A DNA stretch of 64,000 nucleotides from Andrena cerasifolii (GCF_050908995.1 NC_135126.1:8184001-8248000); one strand, 5' to 3'. Positions 36,601 to 51,600 are shown, counted from the first letter of the stretch. Program-made: numbers and translations. The notes: generated from the sequence alone by a model not told the origin.

Positions 36601-39600
36601 TTCTCGAGGACAAGGATCTGGAGGTGATCGGCATGCCGATTATCAAGTATGGTGACTCGACTGTTATCATGCAGCACGCTACTAGCTGCCTCTGGGTCTC
36701 GTATAAGGTAGATATTGGAGTTCTTGTTCTTGTGGACTGTTCTGCGACGAAGTGAACATGTCTGGGTCTGTCTTCGACGGGATATAGTCGTACGAGACGA
36801 AGAAGAAGGGCGTGGGTAAAGTGGAGGAGAAGCAAGCAGTCCTTCACGAAGAAGGAAAGATGGACGACGGGTTAGACTTCTCCCGGTCTCAGGAAGAGGA
36901 ATCTCGCACAGCTCGGGTTATCAGAAAGTGCAGCAGCTTGTTCACCCAGTTCATCACGTGAGTACCTATCGATTAGCAGTGAAGGATTCGTTCGCATTCA
37001 AACATGAACAATTAAAACTAGTAGAGGCTTGGATGGAACCGTACAGAGCCGTACAGAAAAGTTACAAAACCGAATGATAAATATAACATGGACAGGCAGA
37101 TCGCTAAAAGGACCGAATATGTTTTAGAGGCCTAGAGACGCTGCAAGTAGATAGAAGAGCGTCTATGTTCTTCCAAAATGTGAATCTGAACGAAATGGTG
37201 ATGTGTCTGGAAGACTTGATTAATTACTTTGCCCAGCCCGAGGACGACATGGGTAAGGAAATCACAATCGCGATAGAAGAATCCGAAGACTAGCCTAAGC
37301 TCGCTCAATCATAAAATAATAAAACGTTTGTTCGCAGAGCACGAGGAGAAGCAAAATAGGTTCCGAGCTCTGAGGAATCGTCAAGACCTGTTCCAAGAGG
37401 AAGGCATTCTGAATCTGATTTTGGAGGCCATCGATAAGATCAACGTGATCACGTCGCAAGGTTTCCTCGTGGCGCTTTCGGGGGACGAGAGTGGCCAAGC
37501 CTGGGATCAAATATCTGGCTACCTCTACCAATTACTGGCTGCCATTATCAAAGGGAACCACACGAATTGCGCGCAATTCGCCAACAGCAACCGGTTGAAT
37601 TGGTTGTTCAGCCGCTTGGGCTCGCAAGCTTCCAGCGAGGGCACTGGAATGTTAGACGTACTTCACTGCGTCCTCATCGACTCGCCGGAGGCTTTGAACA
37701 TGATGAGAGTAAGCATAAAACTGATTCAACGCCCAACTCCCGGTTTAAACCTTCCTATCCCCTTAGGACGAGCACATTAAAGTCATCATATCCCTGCTCG
37801 AGAAGCACGGGCGAGATCCGAAGGTCTTGGACGTTCTTTGCTCGCTTTGCGTGGGTAATGGTGTGGCGGTCCGCTCCTCGCAGAACAATATCTGCGACTT
37901 CCTGCTGCCAGGGAAGAATCTCCTCCTTCAAACGCAATTAGTCGACCACGTTGCCAGCATCAGGCCAAACATATTCGTCGGTAGAGTCGAAGGTTCAGCG
38001 CTTTATCAGAAGTGGTACTTCGAAGTCACCGTCGATCACATCGAGCAGACGACGCACATGATGCCTCACCTGAGGATCGGCTGGGCCAACACTGCTGGGT
38101 ACGTTCAACCTTCGATCTTTATACGTTTCTCTGACGAAGAGACTTCGCCGCTTAACAATTCCTCTCGTCATCCCCGAAAAGGTACATGCCGTATCCCGGT
38201 GGTGGCGAAAAATGGGGAGGGAACGGTGTTGGGGACGACCTCTACTCGTTCGGCTTCGACGGTGCGCACTTGTGGACCGGTGGCAGAAAAACCCCAGTAG
38301 TGAACACCGCCACGGAGCCGTACATCAGGAAGAGCGACGTGATCGGTTGCGCTTTGGACCTGACGGTGCCCGTGATAACGTTCACCTTCAACGGGGCACC
38401 TATCCTGGGCTCCTTCAGGAATTTCAACCTAGACGGCATGTTCTTCCCCTCGATCAGCTGCTCGTCCAAGCTGTCCTGCAGATTTCTTCTGGGTGGCGAC
38501 CATGGCCGACTCAAGTTCCAGCCGCCGGATGAATTCTCACCCTTGGTGGAAAGCCTGTTGCCCCAACAGATCCTATCGCTGGACCCGTGCTTCTACTTCG
38601 GAAACATGAACAAAGTGGTCCTCGCTGGCCCGTGGCTAGTCGAAGACGACACAGCCTTCGTCCCAGGTCCAGTCGACACGTCCATGGTCAATCTACCGTC
38701 CTACGTCGAACAGATCAGAGACAAACTGGCGGAGAACATCCACGAAATGTGGGCCATGAACAAGATCGAGGCTGGCTGGATCTACGGAGAGCACAGGGAC
38801 GATATGAGGAAGATCCATCCTTGCATCGTGCAGTTCGAGAGGCTGCCAGCCGCGGAGAAGCGCTACGACACCCAGCTGGCTGTGCAGACGTTGAAGACTG
38901 TCTTGGCCCTGGGATATTACATCACCATGGACAAGCCTCCATCGAGGATAAAGACCCTCAGGCTTCCGAATGAACCGTTCCTACAGAGCAGCGGATACAA
39001 GCCAGCTCCTTTAGATCTCACTGCCATCACACTCACCCCAAAGATGGAGGAACTCGTGGACCAACTTGCGGAGAACACTCACAACTTGTGGGCGAAGGAG
39101 AGGATCAGCCAGGGCTGGACCTACGGCTTGAACGAGGACTCCGAGATGAGGAGGAGCCCTCATCTGGTGCCCTACCCAAAAGTGGACGAAGCCATCAAGA
39201 AAGCAAATCGGGATACAGCTAGCGAGACAGTCAGGACGCTATTGGTTTATGGATACATGCTTGAACCACCTACTGGGGAACAGCACGAAGGTGAACACTC
39301 GTGGGAGTGTAGCAGCCTATCCGATATAATGCTTCACGAGTCCATTTCTGTGCAGCGCTACTTCTGGAGGCCAGCAAACTGCGACAGCTAACCTTCAGGA
39401 CCTATCGAGTGGAAAAGCACTACGCAGTCAGCAGCGGGAAGTGGTACTTCGAGTTCGAGGTGCTGACTGCCGGTCCCATGCGAGTCGGTTGGGCAAAAGC
39501 GGACTGCATGCCGGGCAGCATGCTCGGCAGCGACGAGAACACTTGGGCCTTCGACGGTTACAACGTAAGTGTTCTACCATGATTTTTGTTTTCAACACGG

Positions 39601-42600
39601 CACTTTGAGCCTCGATCGAGGCATTCCGAAACACCGAACATTTAGAAGCTGCCGCGAAAAGAATGAATGCCTTAGCGAATACTTTTACGAACAGCAGCGT
39701 CGACGGTAAGATATGATTGAACAATAAATGAATCTCTTACGCGTCGATTGCGTGAACGGTCATGAATAATTGATACCAATCGTGAATGTCAGGTGACCAA
39801 AGTACACGCCGGTACCCACGAGTCGTTTGGTCACAGATATCAAGTGGGCGACATAGTTGGATGTTTCATTGACGTCGCGGACAGAACGATCAGTAAGAGT
39901 TCAAAACTTTCCCAATAGCCGATCTAGAGGTCCGCCGTTTCTTTTTTTTTTGAGTTTTCTCGTCACTACTGTTGTCTTTGTCTCTATATGTTTCTTTCAT
40001 GTTGACTTGGTTGTTCTTTTTTCTGCATCCTTGTCCCAAGGCCGAATGAGATCGATGGGAATTTCATTCGCGAGTGTGGCTTAACTTCTATCGACGTCCA
40101 CGGGCTCCACGGAGATCGTGTCTCAGCGCTATTTGTACAAATATTTCAGTGTATCGTGCCAACTGTTCTGTCCCCCATCCCCGCCCACCCCACCCCGCCC
40201 CTTGTTTTCTTCGAGTCTCGATCCTCGCCCACGCACACACGATATCGATGTTGAACGAGTAGCTTATCGCTCGTCAGCTGGAACGGCGGTGTTGAATTGG
40301 TGACGTTTTATTTTAAAGGAGGAAAAAGTATACTCGGGCACGGCCGAAACATTTGGCAAACAATGGCAGGTTGGAGACGTTGTCGGGGTATTCCTGGATC
40401 TAATTGACCGAACGATTAGTAAGACGGAATCTTTAAGCGAACGCTTCAGCTGCCATTTTAAGCTACATACATACATATAATTTGATCGAAGAGATAGACT
40501 ACTGGATACAGACAATACAATTGATACGGGATCGCCGAGAAAGCCAGACGGGACCATGATCGACGCACAATTGGATACTCGAAATCGACTGCATATTTCT
40601 CTCTACCAACTGTCCTTGCCAAGACAAATTGCCATACGTACTAAAACTGATCGCCGTGTTTTGTGCAGTCGGGATGAGTGTTGTTCGCTTGGCCACCCCA
40701 AACTTCGCGGCTAAACCACGAAGGAAAGACCACCCCCATGTTTCTTGGCACCCTGTCACACTGTAATCGCAGCAACGCTTTCTTACATGTTGGAACTTCA
40801 CTGCACAATGTATTCACACCTGGTGTTTCTTATTGTTAATAAACTCATACTCGATTAGCGTCACGTCAGCTCTTGTCTTTTTTTGGTATCCAGTATTCTA
40901 CTCGGCGTTGTACTGACAGCTACAACAATGCTTTCATAACTCATGCAATCTCATATAATACTAACCAAAAGGGTGACCCCATACTACTATACAATAATTA
41001 CCAAGCGCTCTCTGTTCCACACGAAAACAATTTTAATGGAATAATTAACATCGTCATCGCGTTCATTTCGAAGGCTTCAAACGCGTCGATTTTCGGAAAA
41101 TCTTCCCAGATTCAACCACTGTTAAATGCCCCCTCTGTCTCTTGATTCTACCCCTTCTCAGAGATTTTATTTACGTATTTTTTTTGTTTAACTACGCGTC
41201 CTAATCACCTTGTTTTCATATTTTTTTATCAGTCTCTACCCCTATCTATCTGCATGCTTAACATTCTACTGAAACAACTTTTGCACTCGCTTTGCATAGT
41301 TCTGTGTAGTTGTGTTATATGTCTTAACAAACTGTTGCTCGATAATAATTGCCATTAATTTGACACGCAATGCTTCAGGTACTGTGCGGCTGAATTGTTA
41401 AATCGCTAAACGAAATAACTGTTAATTGATACATGTTCTTGGTGGTAGCGATTGTATATAGGCTTGCATAGTCGATGGACAATAGTGTCAACGTGATGTA
41501 ACGATTATCTAGGCTTCTCGCTGAACGGAGAGTTGCTGATGGACGCACTAGGCGGGGAGACATCTTTCGCCGATGTGCAAGGGGACTGTTTCGTGCCAGC
41601 CTTCACCCTTGGGGTCGGGCAAAAGGCACGACTGACGTTCGGGCAGGACGTGAACACCCTGAAATTCTTCACGACGTGTGGTTTGCAAGAAGGATACGAA
41701 CCGTTCTGCGTGTAAGCAACCAGTTCTTTCTTGGAGTACATTGATATCATTTCCCCGTGAATTGAATAATACGAATGCATGGTACTATCCTTGCCCTTTC
41801 AGGAACATGAATCGTCCAGTCACCTACTGGTACACGAAGGATCAGCCGATCTTCGAGAACACAGACGACATGGCTGACACGAGGATAGACGTGGCCAGAA
41901 TTCCAGCAGGCTCTGACACCCCGCCCTGCCTGAAGATCTCCCACAACACCTTCGAGACCATGGAGAAAGCCAACTGGGAATTCCTTCGACTGTCGTTGCC
42001 AGTGATCTGCCAGTCGGCTTTCGTCTCGGAGAGCGAGAAGTTACGAAGGTGGCAAGAGATCAAGATGCGCCAGAACAGACTGCTGTCGGAGCAAGTGGAA
42101 CAAGCGCAGCAAGCCGCGCCATCCGCTCAGATGGAGCAGATCATGAAGTCTGGCTTCAGCATGAGCGACATCAAAGGTACAGAACTGGATTGTCTTCTCA
42201 GGAAACTTGTTTAATTCTCGATCACCTACTTTTGCAGTTTGTGGGTCATGGTCTGCTGGGGTAGTAGAATTTAATTTCAGAATTGATGGAATTTCGCTGG
42301 CTCTAGGGTTACAGAGGAACTACTCGGAGGATGCTGTGGAGGCAGACGAAATGATGAAGGAGTCTCCACTTCCCATGCAAAGGAACAAACCCGCCAGACC
42401 ACCTAGGAAAGGCTCCCTTTATGGGTCTCGGGCTGGGAACATGGAGAACGCGATCAGCGAGGTTGAAATGAACGGGTACAGCGACATGAACGGCGATGTC
42501 AAGGACGACAAGAAGAAACGTGGGCGTTCACCGTTCCGGTTAGTAATCCTGATTCAATTATCCTAGTGAACTCTTTGGGTGCAGTGAATCTGATACTTTA

Positions 42601-45600
42601 AACTTCCTACCAATCTTAGCAAAGAGACGGAGGATGCCTCGTAAGTTGATTCAAAGACCCTCGCTCATTAGAATTCAAGTTGCCATCCTGTCACTCCATT
42701 ACTCTCGAGTTTAATTGTCTTGCTCTCTATCCTTACACAGAGAATTATTATCGCAACCATTTTTTAGGTTCTTCTCGCGGAAAGCGAAGTCTCCGGATGC
42801 GAAATCGAAAACGCCCGAACCACCTGTCCGCTCAGACGTGTCTGACAAGAGCACCAAGACTCTATCGATGAACAAAGCAAGTAGCCGGCCTCCTCAAGTT
42901 CGCATATCGAATGTAAAAACACTTTTTTTTATTTATTTATTTGCTCGCCTCGATCCAACCGTCCCATTCCTTGATGTGGATGCTCGTTCTGGCATACGAA
43001 TTAAAAATACTTTCTGCAGGTGGACTTGAAGGTGGTGCCACCCCAGATCCCAGAGCGCAACGCGCCAAAAGCGATGTCTGTCCTGAGTGGGTCCGGTGTC
43101 GAGGCAATTGGAAACGAGATATACGACGCGGAGTGTTTGAAGCTGATGAATGAATACTTCTACGGGGTGCGAATATTCCCTGGACAGGATCCAACTCACG
43201 TTTACGTCGGCTGGGTCACCTCCCAGTACCATCTGCACACGAAGGACTTCAATCTATCGCGCGTGAGGAAGTCCTCGGTGGTTATCACCGATGACTACGA
43301 GCGCCCTGTAGATCAGTACGTGTAAATCATCTTCTATCGCCTATCCGAGTGAAAGAGCTAGCTTGACTGGCAGAACAATATCAGCTGTACTCGAGTATTT
43401 GAAATTCTAGACGAGTACAGTGTGCTTCTTCTGAATGCTTGGTCCTGTTCTGCGAGTTTATAATGCTTCATACTGCAACCATTCACAAGCTAGAAAGTTA
43501 AGGAGGCCGAAAAGAGGCGAATGTTTGTGAATTTTTTTTAAAAAAGCGGTGGCATATATTTTTACAGAACTTTTTACACTTAATAGAGCAACATTTAAAG
43601 AACATTTAGTAATTTTTTTGTTCACAAACTTCACAAACATTCGCCTCTTTTTGGCCTCCTGACTAGGTATAACCCCTTAAACGAGGAGCACGCGATTGCG
43701 TTGCAGAGTCGACAGGCAGAGCTGTTACATGGTGAGAGCGGACGAGCTCTACAACGAAGTCACACAAGATGCGTCCGGCAAGGGTGCATCACAGGGAATG
43801 TTCGTTGGTTGCTTCGTGGACACGGCGACTGGTTGGGTGTCGTTCACCTGCGAGGGCAAGGAGACGAGCCACAAGTTCAAAATGGAGCCGGACACCAAGC
43901 TGTTCCCCGCGATATTCGTGGAGGCCACCAGCAAGGAAATCCTTCAGATCGAGCTGGGAAGAACCTCCACGACTTTGCCTTTATCCACTGCCGTGCTACA
44001 AAACTCGGAACGTCACGTTATACCCCAATTCCCACCCAGGTTGAAGGTGCAATGCTTGAAGCCTCATCAATGGGCGAGAGTGCCCAATCAGTCGCTTCAG
44101 GTGCACGCACTGAAGCTGTCCGACATCCGGGGTTGGTCTATGTTATGCGAGGACGCGATATCTATGCTGGCTCTGCACATTCCCGAGGAGGGCAGGTGCA
44201 TCGATATCTTGGAGCTCATCGAAATGGACAAACTCCTCAGGTACAATTTGGAAGAGGATCAAAGAATTCCTCTTTCTGTATACAATATCTGAATCTGCTT
44301 CAAAGCTGATCTGATCCTTTAATCGTTTCAATTGCTATAGTTTCCACGCGCATACCCTGACGCTGTACGCAGCCCTGTGCTACCAATCGAACTACAGAGC
44401 AGCCCACGCACTGTGCCAACACGTCGACCAGAAACAACTACTATACGCCATTCGAGCGGAGTACATGTCCGGGCCCCTACGACAAGGATTCTACGACTTG
44501 CTAATCGCTCTGCACCTCGAGTCCCACGCGACGACGATGGAAGTCTGCAAGAACGAGTACATCATTCCTCTAGGTACGTAGATTCACCTTCAAAATGTGG
44601 AACAGTTCTAACCGAGTCCATTCGCTGTTCTCAGGCCAAGAATTGAAGGAATTGTACGAGAACGAGGAGATGAAGCACAGCCTTAGGTACCTGGAAACCG
44701 AGTCGGTTCGGCCGCAAATGAAAATGACGGATATCAGGTAAGTAGTTTTAATCCAAAGCTAGATGTGACCCCCTGACTAATCCTGTCGACATGAAGGGAT
44801 ATTCCTTCCAGCGACCAAACGATCGAGAACATAAGGAGCCTCTACAGCCCGTACTTCCCCCTCGACGTGGTACGGGATTACGTGATGGAGGCTCTGAACG
44901 AGGCCGTCGAGGTGAATCAAGTTCACAATCGAGACCCGATCGGCGGCAGCAATGAGAATCTCTTCCTGTATGTAAAAGTTGCGAATACATACACGCACGC
45001 CTGGCCTATTTTCTGCATAACTTAAAGGCTTCGTCGACGATTCCGTGCAAGGGAGAAGATGCTTTCAGGACAATTCGCGCCGCTTAATGCTGCTGGTTCC
45101 GTTCCATTCGCATTCTCCTCGCTCACGTGACTTTCGCTTATTACAGGCCGCTGCTGAAGCTCGTCGATAGGCTGCTCCTGGTGGGGATGCTTAGAAACGA
45201 GGACGTGATGAAGCTTCTCATCATGATTCACCCCGAGACCTGGGATTCGACGTTCGACAAAGGTGAGCCTCACTTCTAACGAACTCCTTGTAACCTCTCG
45301 TGCCCAGAGGATAGCGTTGACGATGGTTTTGCAGAAGGGAAAGACGAGCACAAGAAGGGGTTGCTCCACATGAAGATGGCGGAGGGGGCGAAACTGCAGA
45401 TGTGCTATCTGCTTCACCATTTGAACGACATCCAGCTCCGACATCGCGTCGAGTCCATCATCGGATTCAGCCACGACTTTGTCGGCGATTTGCAGTCCGA
45501 TCAGCTGCGCCGTTACATCGAAATCAAGCAGTCTGACTTGCCGTCAGCGGTGGCGGCGAAGAAGACCAAGGAGTTCAGGTGCCCGCCCCGCGAGCAGATG

Positions 45601-48600
45601 AACGCGATTTTAAGCTTCAAGAACACGGATTTCGAGGACGATCCTGACAATATTCCCTGCGGAGAGGATCTGATAAGCAGGATGAACGATTTCCACAACA
45701 ATCTCATGTCCTACGTGTCTCTGCACGCTCTTCAGGAAGCTGCAGACGCTGCGAACGAGCCAGCCGAAGAGATCCAGAAGCCTGGAGCCATGAAGAGACT
45801 GTTCAATTTTATCAACGCTGTGAAGGAGCTGGAGGACGAGCCTAAACCGGAACCAGAGCCAGAGAGGAAGACTCCAGAAGGTAAACTTGCGACACGGTAG
45901 ATTTGCATTGTACTGCATCGATGGATATAAGTCGTAGAGAGATAAGAGCTACTCTTCTCCTTTCTTACAGAGGTGTTCCGCAAAGTCCTCATATCGACCA
46001 TCGTCAGCTGGGCCGAGGAATCCCAAATCGAGACTCCGAAGTTGGTTCGCGAGATGTTCAGCCTACTGGTTCGTCAGTACGACACCGTGGGCGAACTGAT
46101 CAGGGCTCTGGAGAAGACCTACGTGATCAACAGCAAGACAAGGGACGACGCTGCCCTGATGTGGGTCGGTCTCAGCCAGATCCGTGCCCTGCTGCCTGTG
46201 CAGATGTCTCAGGAGGAGGAAGAGCTCGTCAGAGAGAGGCTCTGGAAGCTAGTGAACAACCACACCTTCTTCCAGCACCCAGATTTGATCAGAGTTCTGA
46301 GAATCCACGAGAACGTGATGGCGATCATGATGAACACACTTGGCAGACGTGCACAGGCGCAGTCCGACGCTCAAACTCAGCCTCAGCCGACGGAAGGCGA
46401 ACCAGCTTCCAAGGAGAAGGATACTTCCCACGAGATGGTGGTAGCATGCTGCAGATTCCTTTGCTACTTCTGCCGCACGTCCAGGCAGAACCAAAAGGCA
46501 ATGTTCGATCACTTTGATTTTCTACTGGAGAACAGTAATATCTTGCTGTCGAGGCCATCGTTGAGAGGATCGACGCCCTTGGACGTGGCTTACTCATCCC
46601 TCATGGAGAACACTGAGCTGGCCTTAGCTCTCAGGGAGCACTATCTCGAAAAGATTGCCATCTACTTGTCTCGCTGCGGTTTGCAATCGAACTCAGAGTT
46701 GGTGGAGAAAGGCTACCCTGATCTGGGATGGGATCCAGTGGAAGGTGAACGATACCTGGACTTCTTGAGATTCTGCGTTTGGGTGAACGGTGAGTTTCGA
46801 ACTTATTTTGAATTGCCAATCAGACTGGAACTTCAAGTATTCGTATGTAAACGACTTGCTCGTCTTTCTCAGGTGAGAGTGTCGAGGAGAACGCAAACTT
46901 GGTGATACGTTTGCTGATCAGAAGACCAGAATGTCTGGGCCCAGCACTTCGAGGAGAGGGCGAGGGCTTGTTAAGAGCCATCATAGATGCCAATAAAATG
47001 TCTGAGCGCATCGCTGATCGGCGAAAAGTGAGTCTTGGGGCGAGTTTAGATGATACCAGATTGCAACCACTGCATCAACGCTGCGCTAACTTTTAAACAG
47101 GTACACGATGAGGCAGAGGGCACAGCAATAATGCAATTCGAACACCCTCTCCCAGAATCGGACGAAGATGAGGACTACATAGACACGGGTGCAGCTATCT
47201 TAAACTTCTACTGCACTCTCGTGGACCTGTTAGGTCGCTGTGCTCCAGATTCTTCTGTGATTGAACAAGGTAAGCGAAATTGAAACTACTATGCCCCCTC
47301 TGCCATGGGATCAGGGTGTTAAAACCAAAGTACCTCGCCGCGTAAGTATCATCGCTTAATGGTAGCCTTCACCATTGGAAACAAATTCAAAGGATTAGAG
47401 CCAGCAAACGCGATTACTTTCATTTCCGTAGTAGGATCCAAATCATCATGATTCCAATCATAATTTCACTGAAAATCTTAATAGGAAAGAATGATTTATC
47501 TAATAAGAGTGTTTACTTTTTTGATGAGCTACAGAGGCTTCTGAAGAATCCGTCGGTAATATATACGAAATAAAAGTTTTCTTCCCCTTCGAACCACACT
47601 TTTTGGAGCACCACTGAGAGCGAGTGTATTTTCCAGGGAAGAACGAGTCGCTACGAGCGAGGGCTATTCTACGATCACTGGTGCCCCTCGACGATCTGCA
47701 GGGTGTACTGTCTCTGAGATTCACCCTCCTGAACCCCGCTGCTGGCGAGGAGAAACCGAAGAGCGATATGCCGTCTGGATTAATACCAGGGCACAAGCAA
47801 AGCATCGTTCTGTTTCTGGAGCGCGTATACGGGATCGAAACTAGGGAATTGTTCTTCAAGATCCTCGAGGAAGCCTTCTTGCCTGACCTTAGAGCCGCCA
47901 CTATGCTCGACAGAGTACGTAGAACTCAGTTTCGTCGGAGAAACGTGAAAATTACAACGATTTACCGTGGCTTGGACGTTCTATTACTGTTTCAGAACGA
48001 TGGCTACGAGTCTGACATGGCACTGGCGATGAATCGTTACATAGGGAACAGCATTCTGCCTCTGCTGATCAAGCATTCCAAGTTCTACAACGAGGCTGAC
48101 AATTATGCCAGTCTACTCGACGCCACGCTGCACACTGTCTATCGTTTGAGTAAGAATCGAATGCTGACGAAGGGCCAACGCGAAGCTGTGTCGGACTTCC
48201 TCGTGGCATTGACCAGGTAAAGAAGATCTTATCAGAAACGCAATTAAACTAATTAACAGAATCATTTTGTTGCTTAACAAGACGCGTCCACGAGTTAAAT
48301 GTCTCGTAAGTTCTATCAATATTACCTTAAACCCGCTTACTCTCGCCTGCGATAAGATTTACAGTAATGTGATTATCAGGACGACCGCGCTTACCGTACC
48401 TGACATTATCAATGTACTCTCACAATAATCTATTTCTCGTTACCTTATCTCCACAGCCAAATGCAACCCAGTATGCTGTTGAAGCTACTTCGGAAGCTGA
48501 CAGTAGACGTGTCCAAGCTGTCGGAATATACCACCGTCGCTTTAAGGGTGAGTGACTACTCGCAGAAGGTTCAAATTGTACCTATTTCATGCCTTGATCG

Positions 48601-51600
48601 GTGCGTGATTTTATCCAACAGCTGTTGACTCTGCACTACGACCGTTGCGCGAAATATTACGGATCAACCGGTGGACAAGGTGCATACGGTGCATCGAGCG
48701 ATGAAGAGAAACGTTTGACTATGGTTCTCTTCAGCAACATATTCGATTCTCTCTCCAAGATGGATTACGATCCAGAGCTCTTTGGAAAGGCTCTGCCTTG
48801 TCTCACAGCTATTGGTTGCGCCTTGCCACCCGATTACTCGTTGTCTAAGAATTACGACGATGAATGGTATGGAAGCAAGTCAGCGTCCACACAGTCGCCT
48901 GATGGACCCTACAATCCACAGCCAATTAACACCTCCAGGTATTTCACTTTCGTTTGCTAAGACCTGAGAAGACAGTGGTGCAGTTTAAGCACACTTATTT
49001 GTTTAATACTTGATAGCGTGGTGCTGAACAACGACCTCAATCAGATAGTGCAAAAGTTCTCCGAGCACTATCACGACGCCTGGGCCAGCCGCAAACTAGA
49101 AAACGGCTGGACCTACGGTGAGCAGTGGTCAGATGCGAACAAAACTCATCCCAGGCTGAAGCCTTACAACATGTTGAACGATTACGAGAGGGAACGCTAC
49201 AAGGAGCCAGTGAGGGAAAGCTTGAAAGCTTTGCTAGCTATAGGATGGAGCGTCGAGCACGCTGAGGTCGATGTGCCTTCCACCAACCGTAGTTCCATGA
49301 GGAGATCATCGAAAAGTCAAGTAAAATAACGCTCCGTTGACGAGTACATATCTCAGCCAACAAATTAATCTCCGTACTACATTGTAATAATGTTTCAGGG
49401 TGATTCAGCGAACCCGTTTAACTACAACCCCCATCCAGTCGACATGACGAACTTGACACTCAGCAGGGAAATGCAGAACATGGCAGAACGTCTCGCAGAC
49501 AATGCACACGACATATGGGCCAAGAAGAAGAAGGAGGAGCTCATCACTTGCGGTTCGTATGGACGCAACACTCAACGAAGCTTCGAAAACTGGGGTAGTG
49601 AGATTGATCAAAGAATTTTGTTTTGCAGGAGGGGGTATCCACCCTCAGTTGGTACCCTACGATCTACTGACCGACAAGGAGAAGCGAAAGGACCGCGAAC
49701 GTTCCCAGGAATTCCTAAAATACTTGCAGTACCAGGGTTACAAGCTTCACAAGCCGAATCGAGGCGGAGAAGCCGAGGTTGCAACGGCTGGGGCCTCCGT
49801 GGAGCTTCGATTCGCTTACTCCTTGCTGGAGAAGCTGATAGCTTACTTGGACAAGGCCACCATCAACATGAAACTGCTGAAACCATCCGACACGTACAGC
49901 CGACGGAACAGCTTCAAAACCTCCACCAGGGACATCAAGTTCTTCAGCAAAGTCGTCCTGCCATTGATGGAGAAATACTTCAGCACGCACAGGAACTACT
50001 TCATCGCTGTGGCTACGGCAACGAACAACGTGGGAGCTGCCTCCTTGAAGGAGAAGGAAATGGTGGCAGCCCTATTCTGCAAACTGGCGAGTCTGCTGAG
50101 ATCCAGACTAGCTGCCTTCGGGCCAGACGTCAGGATCACTGTTCGTTGCCTTCAAGTGCTGGTTAAAGGCATAGACGCGAAGAGCTTGGTGAAGAACTGC
50201 CCTGAATTCATCAGAACGTCCATGTTGACCTTCTTCAACAATACAGCTGACGATCTGGGGCACACGATCCTCAATCTCCAGGAAGGTAAATACAGCCACC
50301 TCAGGGGAACCCATTTGAAGACTTCCACTTCATTGTCGTACATCAACAGCATCGTGTTGCCCGTACTCACAGCCATGTTCGACCATCTGGCTGCTTGCGA
50401 GTATGGCAGCGACTTGTTGCGTAAGTAGATAATTGTTAAATCGTAGCAAGGTATGTATTAGGATTATGAAATTCAATTCTGCTTCCTGTCTGGCAGTGGA
50501 CGAAATCCAAGTGGCATCGTACAAGATGCTAGCGTCTCTTTACACCCTCGGCGTGGATTCCTCGCTGACGCACGACAGGAAGTACTTGAAGACGGAGATC
50601 GAACGGCACAAGCCTAATATAGGTTCCTGCCTGGGTGCCTTTTCGAGTTGCTTCCCAGTGGCTTTCCTGGAGCCCCATTTGAACAAACACAACCAGTTCT
50701 CCCTACTCAATCGTATCGCAGACCATTCCTTGGAAGCGCAGGACATAATGACAAAAATGGAGTCGAGCATGCCCACTCTAGAGACGATCCTGACGGAGGT
50801 CGATCAGTTCGTCGAGTCTGATAAAACGTATAACGATGTTCCGCACGTCGTTGACGTTATACTGCCTCTGCTCTGCTCTTACTTGCCGTTCTGGTGGGCC
50901 CAGGGCCCAGACAACGTGAATCCGACAGAGGGCACCTATGTCAGCATGGTTACGAGTGATCACATGAATCAACTTCTGAAGAACGTTCTGAAGTTGATCA
51001 AGAAGAACATCGGTAACGAGAATGCCCCCTGGATGACTCGAATCGCCGCGTACACGCAGCAAATCATCATCAATTCGTCCGAGGAGCTGCTGAAGGACCC
51101 CTTCCTACCATTGGCCGAGCGCGTCAGGAAGCGTACGGATAATATGTTCCACAAGGAGGAATCCCTTCGAGGTTTCATTAAATCGTCCACCGACGACACG
51201 TCCCAGGTCGAGGCGCAGATTCAGGAGGACTGGCAGCTTCTAGTTCGCGACATCTACTCGTTCTATCCTCTGTTGATCAAGTACGTTGATCTGCAGAGGA
51301 ATCACTGGCTGAGGAACAACATCCCCGAAGCTGAAGACCTTTACAATCACGTGGCAGCGATCTTCAACATTTGGTCCAAGTCGCAATACTTTCTACGGGA
51401 GGAGCAGAACTTTATATCCGCGAACGAGATCGATAACATGGTGCTGATTATGCCAACAGCTACTAGGAGGTCTACCACTATCTCCGATGGAACAGCTCCT
51501 TCCGGTGGAGGCAAGGTTAGCAGAATAATGGTAACCTGATAGCAATTTAGAGGAAGGAAATTCGTTTATTAAGTGTACTATGTTTTATCTGACAGAAAAA

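Noticed and set aside
39893..40318. Possible third copy of the SPRY2 exclusive exon
   Set aside because: No Q-V-G-D-x-V-G-like segment in any forward frame; the interval is mainly a pyrimidine tract.
40873..41145. 90-codon ORF in the intron after RyR exon 16b
   Set aside because: No acceptor or donor at its ends and no similarity to RyR or other proteins.
47313..47341. Exon-like 27-nt stretch between CAG and GTAAGT in RyR intron 30
   Set aside because: In the phase set by exon 30 it meets TAA at the third codon and its acceptor lacks a pyrimidine tract; at most a non-productive exon.
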